Shown here: positions 45,901 to 57,900 of the stretch, piece by piece
Numbering within the stretch: position 1 is the stretch's first letter
Layout: each line of letters starts with the position of its first letter
NCBI RefSeq assembly: GCF_023078275.1
Contig: NC_062995.1
Span: 10,614,917-10,678,916, forward strand
Source: Leguminivora glycinivorella
Lineage: Eukaryota > Arthropoda > Insecta > Lepidoptera > Tortricidae
Direction: 5' to 3'
Length of the DNA: 64,000 nt
The notes under the pieces: generated by a model
Told to the model about the DNA's origin: nothing
The model's database searches: none
The model's input: only the letters and a program-made list of their open reading frames with translations
Program-made: the position numbers and the translations under genes

Positions 45901-48900
45901 TCTAAACATCTCATGAGTATTTAAAAATATTTTAAGCGGGTTACTCACGTATTAAGTCGACATAGCGTTCGACATGTTTCGATCCAATTTCGAGGACCTT
46001 TCTCAAGAGTAGCGACCCCGCCTTTACATGTCGAGAGCGCGACGCATACTGCGGGCGCTTGCTCGGTGTGCGCGGCTGCTGAGGACAGGCGCAAGGGGCC
46101 CGCAAGGTCCTCGAAATTGGATCGAAACATGTCGAACGCTATATCGACTTAATACGTGAGTAACCCGCTTAAAATATTTTTAAACATCTCATGAGTATCG
46201 TAAAGCCTGACCAGAAATATGTGAAGTGCGCGCCATCTTGCGGAATTTCATTAGAACTATTTTCTTCATACTATACTATACCTACTGAACTGTCACCCCA
46301 TACATCAGAATAACAGCGCCCTCCTCCAGTCCTGACAATAGGCTAGTTTCCTACTAGTCAAATCAGCTTCTTTTTAAGAACTGCCAAAACGATTTGCTAA
46401 TATGGAATTACAATGAAATACTGAGGAGTAACGTCACGGTCAATTAATTTACTTTATATCTTTCTCTTTGACTTATTAAATAGAAATTTTGTTTAAACAT
46501 TACTACTGTCCATATTTGTCTGCTAATTATGTGGTGCTTTATTTCGTGCACTGCATAAATTATTTTATTTTAAGTATAGGAAACTAGCCTATTAGTCATA
46601 TATTACTGGTCAGGCTCTAAGTAGGTATTTGATTCATTAATTTCATTATGCATGCGTAACAAAGTTAGCAAAGGTTATCCGATTAATGTAGTTAAATCGC
46701 ACGCAGTCATGGTCAAAAGTAAACAACACATGAAATAGTACATTAAGATACAATTGTGGAAAAGAAGTTCGAAACGAGTGGAGATAAATTAAAACACGAC
46801 CGAAGCACACCTCGGAAACTGGTGATCAAATATATGAAAGGGGCGCGTTCCTAGCACAGTCTATGCTCGTGTAGGTGAACGCTTACTATGCTTGTTGAGT
46901 GAAATATCTGGTCGACTGTTCGCGTTTTTGATAGGCGGTCACTGTGAGGTAACCGAAAGGGGGTGGGCGGCACTTTCAACGGGGAGCGGGAGTGGCCATA
47001 CTGTACGGCAGTACTCTTCATTATACTGTGACCGAAGGGAGTGTTTTAAATCGACACGAGTTAACGTGTACGGCGTGTACCGTACCACCGGTTTGACGTT
47101 ATTCAGTCAGTACAGATGGGCATCTGATGTTTACACGACACGAAATTAACCACTTTCCGCACTAGTGCGGGAAAAAACACTACTGTCCTCAACATATATT
47201 TTTCCTTTAAAATAAAGAAGTCGCCAAGTCAATACATAATAACGCCTTTCGCCTTGAAAACAATCGTACACTTGTAGTAAACGCGACCTTAACTCACTTC
47301 ACACATGTCACCCATTTTCAAAATGGCGCACGCGCTCATTAGTTTAATGAACTTAAGCCTTTATTGAATGAAGTTAGCTCACAGTTAGCTTGTGTGAAAT
47401 CGTGACATCTTTCAGCGTTGTGATGACGCAATGAATTTTCTAGGTATTTATTATGTTACTGAGGATATGTTATACCTTTAAACGAGCAATCCTTGTATAT
47501 TTATTTATTTATTTATATACATATACGGACGATCTCGGAAACCGCTCTAACGATTTCGCTGAAATTTGTTATGTGGGGGTTTTCGGGGGTAAAAAATCGA
47601 TCTAGCGTAGCCTTAAATCCCGGAAAACGCGAATTTTCGAGTTTTCATGCGTTTTTCCTTCGTGTTAGTAAACGTAAATTATGGTCGTTAGTTGCGCCGA
47701 CCGCGCGTCGTCTCCGCGTAGCTCAGTCGTACGAGATCGGTCTAATGTTCGCAGACAGATCGCAGTGTCAGTATTTCCGCGCGGTCTAGTAATGCAAGCC
47801 GAGTTCGAAGGCCACAAATGAACGAAGCGATAATTCAATCCTGATCTTAGTGAGGGATTCTAAAATAAGAATGGCTAGTCTGTGGCCAAGAGTAAGCCCA
47901 TTTATAATAAAAAATAAAGAATCCTGAGCATAGGGAGGGATTCAAGTGTTAACGCCCAAGATGGAAGGAGCGGCCGCTCCACTCGCTCTACGTACTCTAC
48001 CCTAGATCCGATCCCTGCCATTAACCTTGTGTCGTGTTTCAGTTCTGGGAGATAATATCTGACGAGCACGGCATCGACACGACCGGCCACTACCACGGCG
48101 ACAGCGACCTGCAGCTCGAGCGAATACAGGTGTACTACAACGAGGCGGCTGATGGTTTGTACAATCCTCACTACCACTATACCACCACCTGGCCCCGTAG
48201 CCGAATGGCATTTCTCCGACGCCAAACGAAAGCGATACGCCGCTGGCTCTGTCGCGCCAATACGCAAGCGCGATAGAGATAGATATCTACTAGCGCTTCG
48301 TTTCGTGAGCGATTGTGCCATTCGGCTAGCCACCCTGATCTTTCGGTTTAGCCAAAGAGGATCGAGTATTAAAGAGAGTTACTGTCGTAGTAAAATGTGT
48401 AATCACAGTGCATAGACTGCCATCTCTTGACACAGGCTTGAAACTTTTGAACCTCAGTTTTGACAAATTGGCCCATATTTAAAGTCACACACAGGTCGAA
48501 CGCGATTAATTAACATTATTTTTACCTTTTTTCCCAACGTTTCGGCCAGGTTGCACTGGCCGTGGTCGCGGAAGACTGACGTCCCAGCAAAGTGTCACCG
48601 GAGATGTAAACAACACAAAACTACCCGATATTAATTTATATAAATGTTCGGGGTAGACAAATAAATATAATCTACCCGCTTTTAGTTATTGTTTATTTCA
48701 TTTAAAATAATGTTAATTAATCGCGTTCGACCTGTGTGTGACTTTAAATATGTGTACAAAGCGCGAGAACTTAAAGTGTTAATTTGGCCCATATTCTTAG
48801 CTTGATATGTTTTAAAATATCAAATATTAATAATAGCGCCATCTAGCTGAGCGTACCCCAAGGTGTAATGCCATCTAGGTCACCGTAAGTACCTTTTTCT

Positions 48901-51900
48901 GTACGGTACTGAGGTACGTTTTTTTCTTAGACTTTATCTGTCTATACGGAGTTATATATGTCTTTGGGTTTAGCCCATGGTTGACTGGTAGAGAATGCCA
49001 TCTGGCATTAAGTCCGCCATTTGTACTTTTTTGAATTGTGCAATAAAGTTTAAGTAAATAAATAAATACCTTATAACTAACCTTTAGGGAATACAAGCCG
49101 TGGCCCCGGGCGCTCTGTATATTCGACTACAAAGAGATGAATCCACTTTTTCACCTTATTACAAGGCAATAAGGTGAAAAATGGATACATCTCTTTGTAA
49201 GTAAGTAAATATTCTTGTAGTCGTATTTTGTAGTCGACTGTACACGGCCATTTTTTTCAAATTTGTCCACTCCACTTTTTTTGTAACATGGGTATTTTTT
49301 ACGCGATTAAGTACTCAGAATCGCGAGGTCTTTCGATCCTGATAGGAAAAAAACTTTGAAAGAAATTTCCCACACCCATGGAATCGGTCCGCCGAGTATG
49401 AGCTACGCGCGGCCGGGTTGAGCTGCAGCGAGGCCACGAGGGTCGCTGAAGATAGGAAGGCGTGGCGCGAGCTCGCAAAGGCTCCTTGCACCACTGAGGT
49501 GTCTCAAAAAAAGACCACCCCATAAGGTGAATTTCGCGCACAAATTTTTAGGACTAACCTAGAGGATGACTATGAACTATGAGGCTTGAATTCAGGATTT
49601 TTTCGAGTCTTTGCCCGTTAAAGTGCATGATAAACAAAGTACCTACCTCCGCGTCTGTCGAATTGTGTAGTTATATATTTACTTAGAGTAATTCTTAAGG
49701 AAAGTTTTAGTATATAATGTGTGAATTCGTTGAATGGCGATATTTACTAATCGAGTCGGACAAAATGCCGCTGACTCGTTGTCCATTAGTGAGCGTTTGT
49801 GATCCACTTACGCAAAAACGCAGGATTTGCCTGAAGCATTTGTTCACAAACACTTAGAGTTGCCATTATTTGCGGGCAGGTTTAACACCCGTACTATACG
49901 GTCTTTATATTAGAATTGAACCTGTGTGTCTTACCAAATCGTTAATGGAACTTTATCAACAGGAACTCGCTTCGTGCCTCGCGCCGTCCTGGTGGACTTG
50001 GAGCCCGGGACCATGGACGCCATCCGGTCTTCCACCTACGGCCAGCTGTTCCGGCCTGACAACTTCGTCTTCGGCCAGAGCGGAGCCGGTGAGTGACAGC
50101 ACATGGGCGTTGCTTGGGATGGTTGACCTGGGGCCCGGCACCTGGACATCAGTCCTCGACCTGCCAGGTCTTCCGGCCTGACAACTTCGTCTTCGGCCAG
50201 AGCGGAGCCGGTGAGTGACAGCACATGGGCGTTGCTTGGGATGGTGGACCTGGGGCCTGGCACCTGGACATCAGTCCTCGACCTGCCAGCTCTTGCGGCC
50301 TGACAACTTCGTCTTCGGCCAGAGCGGCGCCGGTGAGTGACAGCACATGGGCGTTGCTTGGGATGGTAGACCTGGGGCCTGGCACCTGGACATCAGTCCT
50401 CGACCTGCCAGCTCTTGCGGCCTGACAACTTCGTCTTCGGCCAGAGCGGCGCCGGTGAGTGACAGCACATGGGCGTTGCTTGGGATCGTCTAGGACCTGG
50501 GACCTGGACGCCAGTCCTCGATCTACGACCAGCTCTTCCGGCCTGTCGACTTCGTCTTCGGCCAGAGCGGAGCCGGTGAGTGACAGCACATGGACGTTGC
50601 TTGGGATCGTCTAGGACCTGGGACCTGGACGCCAGTCCTCGACCTACGGCCAGCTCTTCCGGCCTGACGACTTCGTCTTCGGCCGGAGGCGTTCGTCACA
50701 TGGGCGTTGCTTGGGATGGTGGACCTGGGGCCTGGCACCTGGATGCCACTCCTCGAATTAAGGCCAGCTCTTCCGGCCTGACAACTTCGTCTTCGGCCAG
50801 AGCGGAGCCGGTGAGTGACAGCACATGAGCGTTGCTTGGGATGGTGGACCTGGGGCCTGGCACCTGGACATCAGTACTCGACCCGCCAGCTCTTCCGGCC
50901 TGACAACTTCGTCTTCGGCCAGAGTAACGGAATGGGAAAAAACCTTGGGACGCTTTTTTTTCTCCTATTAGGATTGAAAGAGCTCGCGATTCTCAATGGA
51001 AACCACATAAAACTTACCAAATCCAAAAAAAGTGGGGTGAACAACTTTTTAAAAACTTGTGACGTTATCTGGGTAAAGAGACCTTATTGTCGATGGCGCT
51101 TACGTCTCGCGGTGCCGTATTTGTGCACGTACATCGCTCATAACGCCGTAAGCGCCATCGACAATAAGGTCCCTTTACCCAGATAATGTCACAAATGTCA
51201 CACACTTTCCCAGCATATATCCGTACTAATATTATAAATGGGAAAGTGTGTGTCTGTTTGTTTGTCCGTCTTTTACGGCAAAACGGAGCAGGGCGAATCA
51301 ACTTTTTGACCGACTCAAATCTGTCCGCACATTCTTAACATAGTTGTGAAATTTCACCCTTAAATAATGAATTTTATTGGTATTTTTCACTTTACCCTGT
51401 ATATTAAAACATAACCCTAACTGTTAAATCCAATAAACTGAAACTTTGTTCATTAGAAGTTCGATTTCTTGGTAACTCCAGAGACATTTTGAGTAACGCC
51501 AGAGACACCAAAAATGTCGGTCAAAAAGTTGATTCGCCCAGCAACGAATTGACGTGATTTTTTAAGTGGAGATAGTTGAAGCGATGGAGAGTGACATAGG
51601 CTACTTTTTGTCTCTTTCTAACTGGAGGGAAGCTGCGGGTAAAAGCTAGTGCTATAAAATTTATAATATTGTTATGGATTGCCTGCACAGGTAACAACTG
51701 GGCGAAGGGCCATTACACCGAGGGAGCGGAGCTGGTGGACGCTGTCATGGACGTCGTGAGGAAGGAGTCTGAAGGCTGCGACTGTCTGCAAGGTAACACC
51801 GAAACACCGCTCCATGCGCGGATCCAGGGGGGGGCCTGGAGCCTAAGTTGGCCATACAAATAGACCACGTGACCCCCCCCCCTCCTGGGCACGAAGCTGG

Positions 51901-54900
51901 ATCCGCGCTTGCACCGCTCCTTCATCATCATCCTCCTTGCGTTATCCCGACATTTGCCACGGCTCATACGGCCCACGGAGCCTGGGGTCCGCTTTGACAA
52001 ATAATCCCAAGACTTGGCATAGGCACTAGTTTTTACGAAAGCGACTGCCATCTGACATTCCAACCCGAAGGGTAAACTAGACCTTATTGGAATTAGTCCG
52101 GTTTCCTCACGATGTTTTCCTTCACGGAAAAGCGACTGGCAAATATCAAATGACATTTCGCACATAAATTCCGAAAAACTCATTGGTGCGAATGCGGCGC
52201 GAACCAAACCATGGACCACATCATCGAACGCTGCCCTCTGCACTCATACACCGGGGCTAGAGAAGACCTACTGCGACTCACACCAGACGCAGCAGAGTAG
52301 CTCAATTGTCTAAATGTTGACCTATAGCTTTTAAATTTGTATTCTTTTTGACTGGGTTTATTATTGTATAAAACTTGTTATTTGCCTATTTTCGTGCCAT
52401 ACGATTAAAAAAGTAAGCTATGAGCTATCGGCTATAAAAACGAACAAAAGATAAGCACGACTCCCGTGCAAATAAAAGTTCCTTTTGTACCCTTTTGGTA
52501 CGGAACCTTTTTAAATCTAAATATTATTATAATAAATAAATATCATAGAACGTTCTTACACAGATTGACTGAGTCCCACGGTAAGCTCAAGAAGGCTTGT
52601 GTTGTGGGTACTCAAACAACGATATATATAATATACAAATACCTATATTTATATACATAGAAAACATCCATGACTCAGGAACAAATATCTGTGCTAATCA
52701 CACAAATAAATGCCCTTACCGGGATTCGAACCCGGGACCGCGGCTTAGCAGGCAGGGTCACAAGTCACAACACGCTAGGCCAGACCGGTCGTCAATCTAA
52801 ATATTTAGATCAAGTAGATCGAATTAAACTTCCCAAAGGTTGTCTGGAGGAGATCGCTCTTTAGCGATGAGGCCGCTTGTTGATAACAGGCGAACAATCC
52901 TCATGTATGTTTGTTTTTCTACCTTCTTACGTCCAGGGTTCCAGCTGACGCACTCTCTGGGCGGAGGCACAGGATCCGGCCTCGGGACGCTGCTGCTGAG
53001 CAAACTGCGTGAGGAGTATCCCGACAGAATCGTCAACACCTTCAGCGTCATGCCTTCACCCAAGGTAAGGCTTCACTTTACCCAAGGTAAGGCTTCTAGT
53101 GAGTGTAGTACTGTGTTGTCGTACTTAAACCGGAAATTGCTAAAGAATCAATTTCCTCGACCGTACCTAGTACCTACCTTTCGACGAGAGGCGTCTAACA
53201 GTCAGCGTTGGCGTCAGGCGTCTATAGTCACGCTGCTTCGAAAAATGACTATAAGGTGAAAGTACCAGTCCGAAGTCTCGAAAGTGTCCCAATCCCAATA
53301 GATGCCATCTTGAATCATAAGCCATTGTTAGTAAATGAGATAGGTTATAGGTTATCCTTTCAAGTATCTTCTGATATGTGCCTTCTTCTGTGCAGGTGTC
53401 CGACACAGTAGTAGAGCCGTACAACGCTACCCTCTCCGTGCACCAGCTGGTAGAGAACACAGATGAGACCTTCTGCATCGATAATGAAGCGCTCTACGAT
53501 ATCTGCTTCAGAACTCTACGACTCTCGGAGCCTACTTATGGAGACCTTAACCATCTCGTGTCGGTATGTACGTCTGTAGAGCCCTACAACTCTCCCAGAT
53601 GGTAGATAAGTAAATAAGAACTTCTACATTGATAAGGAAATTCTACGATATCTGCTTTAGGACTACGTCTGTCTAGAGCCCTGCAATTGTCCGTGCACCA
53701 GCTGAGAGACCTGTGAAAGTCTCTTTCTTTGATTTTACAAGTTGAAAAGGGAATTCCGCTTGTAATTTATAACGTGTCTTGTAGCCTTGTGAAATGGGCC
53801 AATAATCGTCAATAACCGGATCCACACTGTCCGGATGCTAGAACTATTTTGAACAGCTGATCGAGGGCCGCCATCTTTCCGAGGAAATTTGCTCGGCCGA
53901 GGTAAACGTGCGCGCATGAACACGGGCGTTTTCCTTGCGAGGCGTGTTGCCAGTGTTGTCCCGGCGAATTGGTAACGGTTACCTTTCCCAGTTGGTGGCG
54001 AAAAATGATAAATGTTTTCCTTCCAGCTGACAATGTCCGGAGTAACGACATGCCTCCGGTTCCCCGGACAACTGAATGCGGATCTCCGGAAGCTCGCCGT
54101 GAATATGGTGCCCTTCCCTCGCCTACACTTCTTCATGCCTGGTAAGTCCTCCACCGATAATTATAGAAGTCTTTCATAGTGCTGCATACTCGGGGAGTCA
54201 GACCCCCATCTACCAAGTCTTTAAGCTTTTAGCCAACTCCCTCCCTTACCCGTTTCTTCATGCTTCGAGACTGAGGTTTGACCAGGAAGTCCACAAGCTG
54301 CGAAAGTTAGTCAACATGGTGCCCTTCCCTGGTCTTCCTTTATGCCTATAAGTAATAATATGAGTCCTGGGCCTGGGCCAACAACTGACTCCTAAGACAG
54401 CTCAGGAAGTGAACTACCATGTACCTTTCCTTGTCTGTTTCTTCAATATTTGCAAGTTAACCTAGATATCAATTAGCCGAACAATCAGTTTTTTCCTAAA
54501 CATGTTCCGGAAGTCAGCCACACACGGCGCCCTTCCTCGCCTCAGTTGATCAAATCAAAGACTTGATAGAATCAGCATGCGATAATATCCACAGTTGATT
54601 TGTAAATTATGAGACTTTGATATTTATAAACGTTTGCATATAAGACCCCTGCCGTTCTTGCCCACAATTATTTAATTGTGTCTATTCACCATCACTCATC
54701 TGATCGTCTTTCTCCATCTCCCGATATTTTGTTATGTTATTATGACTCACTTGAGAACCTGGGATCCTCACGGCAATCTCATCGGGAATATTGGGATCCA
54801 TTGAAATTTCCAAATTCCAATTCAATTCAAGACTTCAGTAGGATTATTCTGCACTTCCAATGATCTTTCTTTAAGATTGTCACTTGATTTTGAAATACAA

Positions 54901-57900
54901 ATTTTTCAGGTTTCGCTCCACTGACCGCCAGAAACAGCCAGGGCTACAGAGCTCTCACAGTCCCAGAATTAACGCAACAGGTAATTCTATCTAAAACATG
55001 ATCATTTCAGGTGGAACGCGTAACCACATTTCCCAACGTTAAAAATGGACCACCTTACTGAGGTAAGGTGTCCTTCCCGCAGATACGGATCCCTTCTGCG
55101 GAGTCGCTTAAAGATCGAAGGTTCCTTAAAGAAGAAGAAAGAAGAAGAAGATTGTAACGATCACGGATACACTTCGACCCGTAGGGATCTTTTGTGCAAT
55201 TACCCCCTACGATACTTAGAACCTTCAGGAGCCACCTCCATGTGTTTGATCATGAGGCTCATGGGTATATAGCTCTTTGAAGTCTTTTGGTTCCAAGTAA
55301 CCTGCTTCAATATACCGTATGCTAATAAGATGGGCAATATGGTAATCCTTCCGCAGTATAATGACTTATTTTTCCAGATGTTCAGCCCCGGAAACATGAT
55401 GACGGCGTGCGACCCGCGCCACGGGCGCTACCTCACCGTGGCCGCCATCTTCAGAGGCCGCATGTCCATGAAAGAAGTCGATGAACAGATGCTCACTGTA
55501 CAGGATAAGAACTCCAGGTTGGGTCACTTCTTTATGTACCTACTAGTTTTTGCCAGCCGCTTCGCTCGTGTTAGAAAGAGACAAAAAATAGCCTATGTCA
55601 TTCTCCATCCCTTCAACTATCTCCATTTAAAAAATCACGTCAATTCGTCGCTCTGTTTTGCCGTTAAAGACGGACAAACAAACAGACACACACACTTTCC
55701 CATTTATAATATTAGTATGGATCTTGTAGACTTCTGGCAATAACGGAATAATTATTTGATAATAACTCACCGTGGCCACAGAATTAGGACGACTCGGTAG
55801 TTAATCTCCAGCAGCGGGGTATTTGGATCTCTGGTACGCGCCGCGCGCGAGACGGCAGCGCCACGCGTAGATACTGACGCGACCGGCATCCCCCGGTTCC
55901 GAATGTACTCTCTGCACCTCGCTGCGTTGGGGCTGCGTGCGAGCGCTACTCAAGGACAAACCGCAAATCTTTATCTTCTAGAGTTCAAGGTACGTAGCCA
56001 AATGACCAAACACTTACGATGATATCGTTATCGTAGTAAGCTATCTCTATCGCTCTTCCGTATTGGTGCGACAGAGCCAGACTGCGTTCCGATCGGCGTC
56101 TGTCGTCAACGAATGCCATTTCGGCTCGGGCGGATGTCCAGAATCAACCATGCTCAGATATCGGAAGGTAGGAGAGTTCTGGCAACCTTACTGACAGGAA
56201 CACAACATTATAATTAGGGTCTAGTGCTATTTGGCTGCGGTCTTCTGTAAGGCGGAGGTACTTCCCCAGTTGGGCTCTGCTCTAGATTCAAGCGAGATGA
56301 TATCCGCTGTACTGTACCACACAATGCGGAACATCATTCGCTATATGCCCTACCTCCTCACCCACCCTGCCCTCCCTGCTTTGCCTAAAGGTTGACCAAT
56401 AAAATTAATGAATAGAATGCCTTGGGCATTTAGTCCTCATTTTGTTCTTTAAGGTTTTCTTATGATTAATTAAATAAACGTTGGTCCCCAGTTACTTCGT
56501 GGAGTGGATCCCCAACAACGTGAAGGTAGCGGTGTGTGACGTCCCGCCACGCGGAGTCAAGATGGCGGCCACCTTCGTAGGCAACTCCACGGCCATACAG
56601 GAGATCTTCAAACGCATCTCGGAGCAGTTCACCGTTATGTTCCGACGCAAGGTGTGTGTGATGACACTCATTACACTACTACACACACACACCATCAAAC
56701 CAATACTAACACACGAACAAAATGGCGTATAAATACAAAATGGCCGCCACCTTCGTCGGCAACTTCACAATTCACATTAATTTTTGTAAATATGTATTGA
56801 CATGTAACTTTCGTTATGAAGAAATAAATTGAAATTGAAAAATTAACGGCCATACAACAAACAGTTCAGTCTATAACCTAACCACAAAATTAAAATTTTG
56901 AAAAACCCCCGGCCGTGACATAGTAGACCGATTCTCATGAAACTTGGCTAAGAACACTCCCGACTAACTCAGCTTTCAGACAACACTAAATCTAAATCGG
57001 TTCATCCGTTCGGGAGCTACGATGCCACAGACAGACAAACAGACAGACACGTCAAACTTATAACACCCCGTCTTTTTTGCGTCGCGGGTTAAAAAAAGTT
57101 CACCGTTATGTTCAGAGACATTCGGTGTAATGCTATATTGAAAATTGTATATTAAATTCGCAGGCGTTCCTCCACTGGTACACCGGCGAGGGTATGGACG
57201 AAATGGAGTTCACGGAAGCCGAGAGCAACATGAACGACTTGGTGTCCGAATACCAGCAATACGAGGCGAGTGTACTATGTATAAAATAGTTTGCTGTGTA
57301 CCACGAGAGATGGCGCTGTACCGGACGCGACGATTTCTACATCGCGCTATCGAAAGTTTTATAGGGATTGTATATGTATTTGGGTTTGTGAAAAGAGTGA
57401 AAGTGAATGTGAAGAGTGTGTTCGTCGCTTTCCCATGAGGCGAGACATATTATTTTAATTTATTTTGCTATAGCCATAAAATTAGGTGTACCGTACCTAT
57501 TTGTAACAATCACTGATCGACTCTGAATTTGAACCAAAGACAGTTGGTTCCAGTCCCATATTGACCAGAGCCCGTAGCCGAATGGCATTTCTGCGATACG
57601 AAACGCCGCAGAAATGTAATCTGGCTCTGTCGCGCCAATACGCAAGAGCGATAGAGATAGATAGCTAGGCATTATCGTGAACGTTTGTGCATTCCGCTAC
57701 GCAGACAGAGTCCATCACTCTTAATTTTTCCATTGCGATTGATATCTGCATTTATAAATTGCGAATTGTTATGTACCTAGTACATTCTACAATGAAAAAG
57801 GAAAACAGTTAATGTTTGTACATAAACGTATGGATATATTAACATTGAATAAATAATACCATTTCAGGAGGTGGGCGTAGAAGACGGAGAATTTGATGAG

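Noticed and set aside
50040..50924. CRISPR-like array or coding repeat protein
   Set aside because: The units derive from tubulin exon/intron sequence, with no unique spacers. The open frames here are shadows containing intron sequence.
52700..52793. Possible tRNA gene (B box GGTTCGAATCC on the minus strand)
   Set aside because: It continues into a SINE body with an AT tail and target duplication, so it is a SINE head.
55750..55775. Ghost of exon 9 (CTCACCGTGGCC) in intron 9
   Set aside because: Only about 12 bases match; too short to support.
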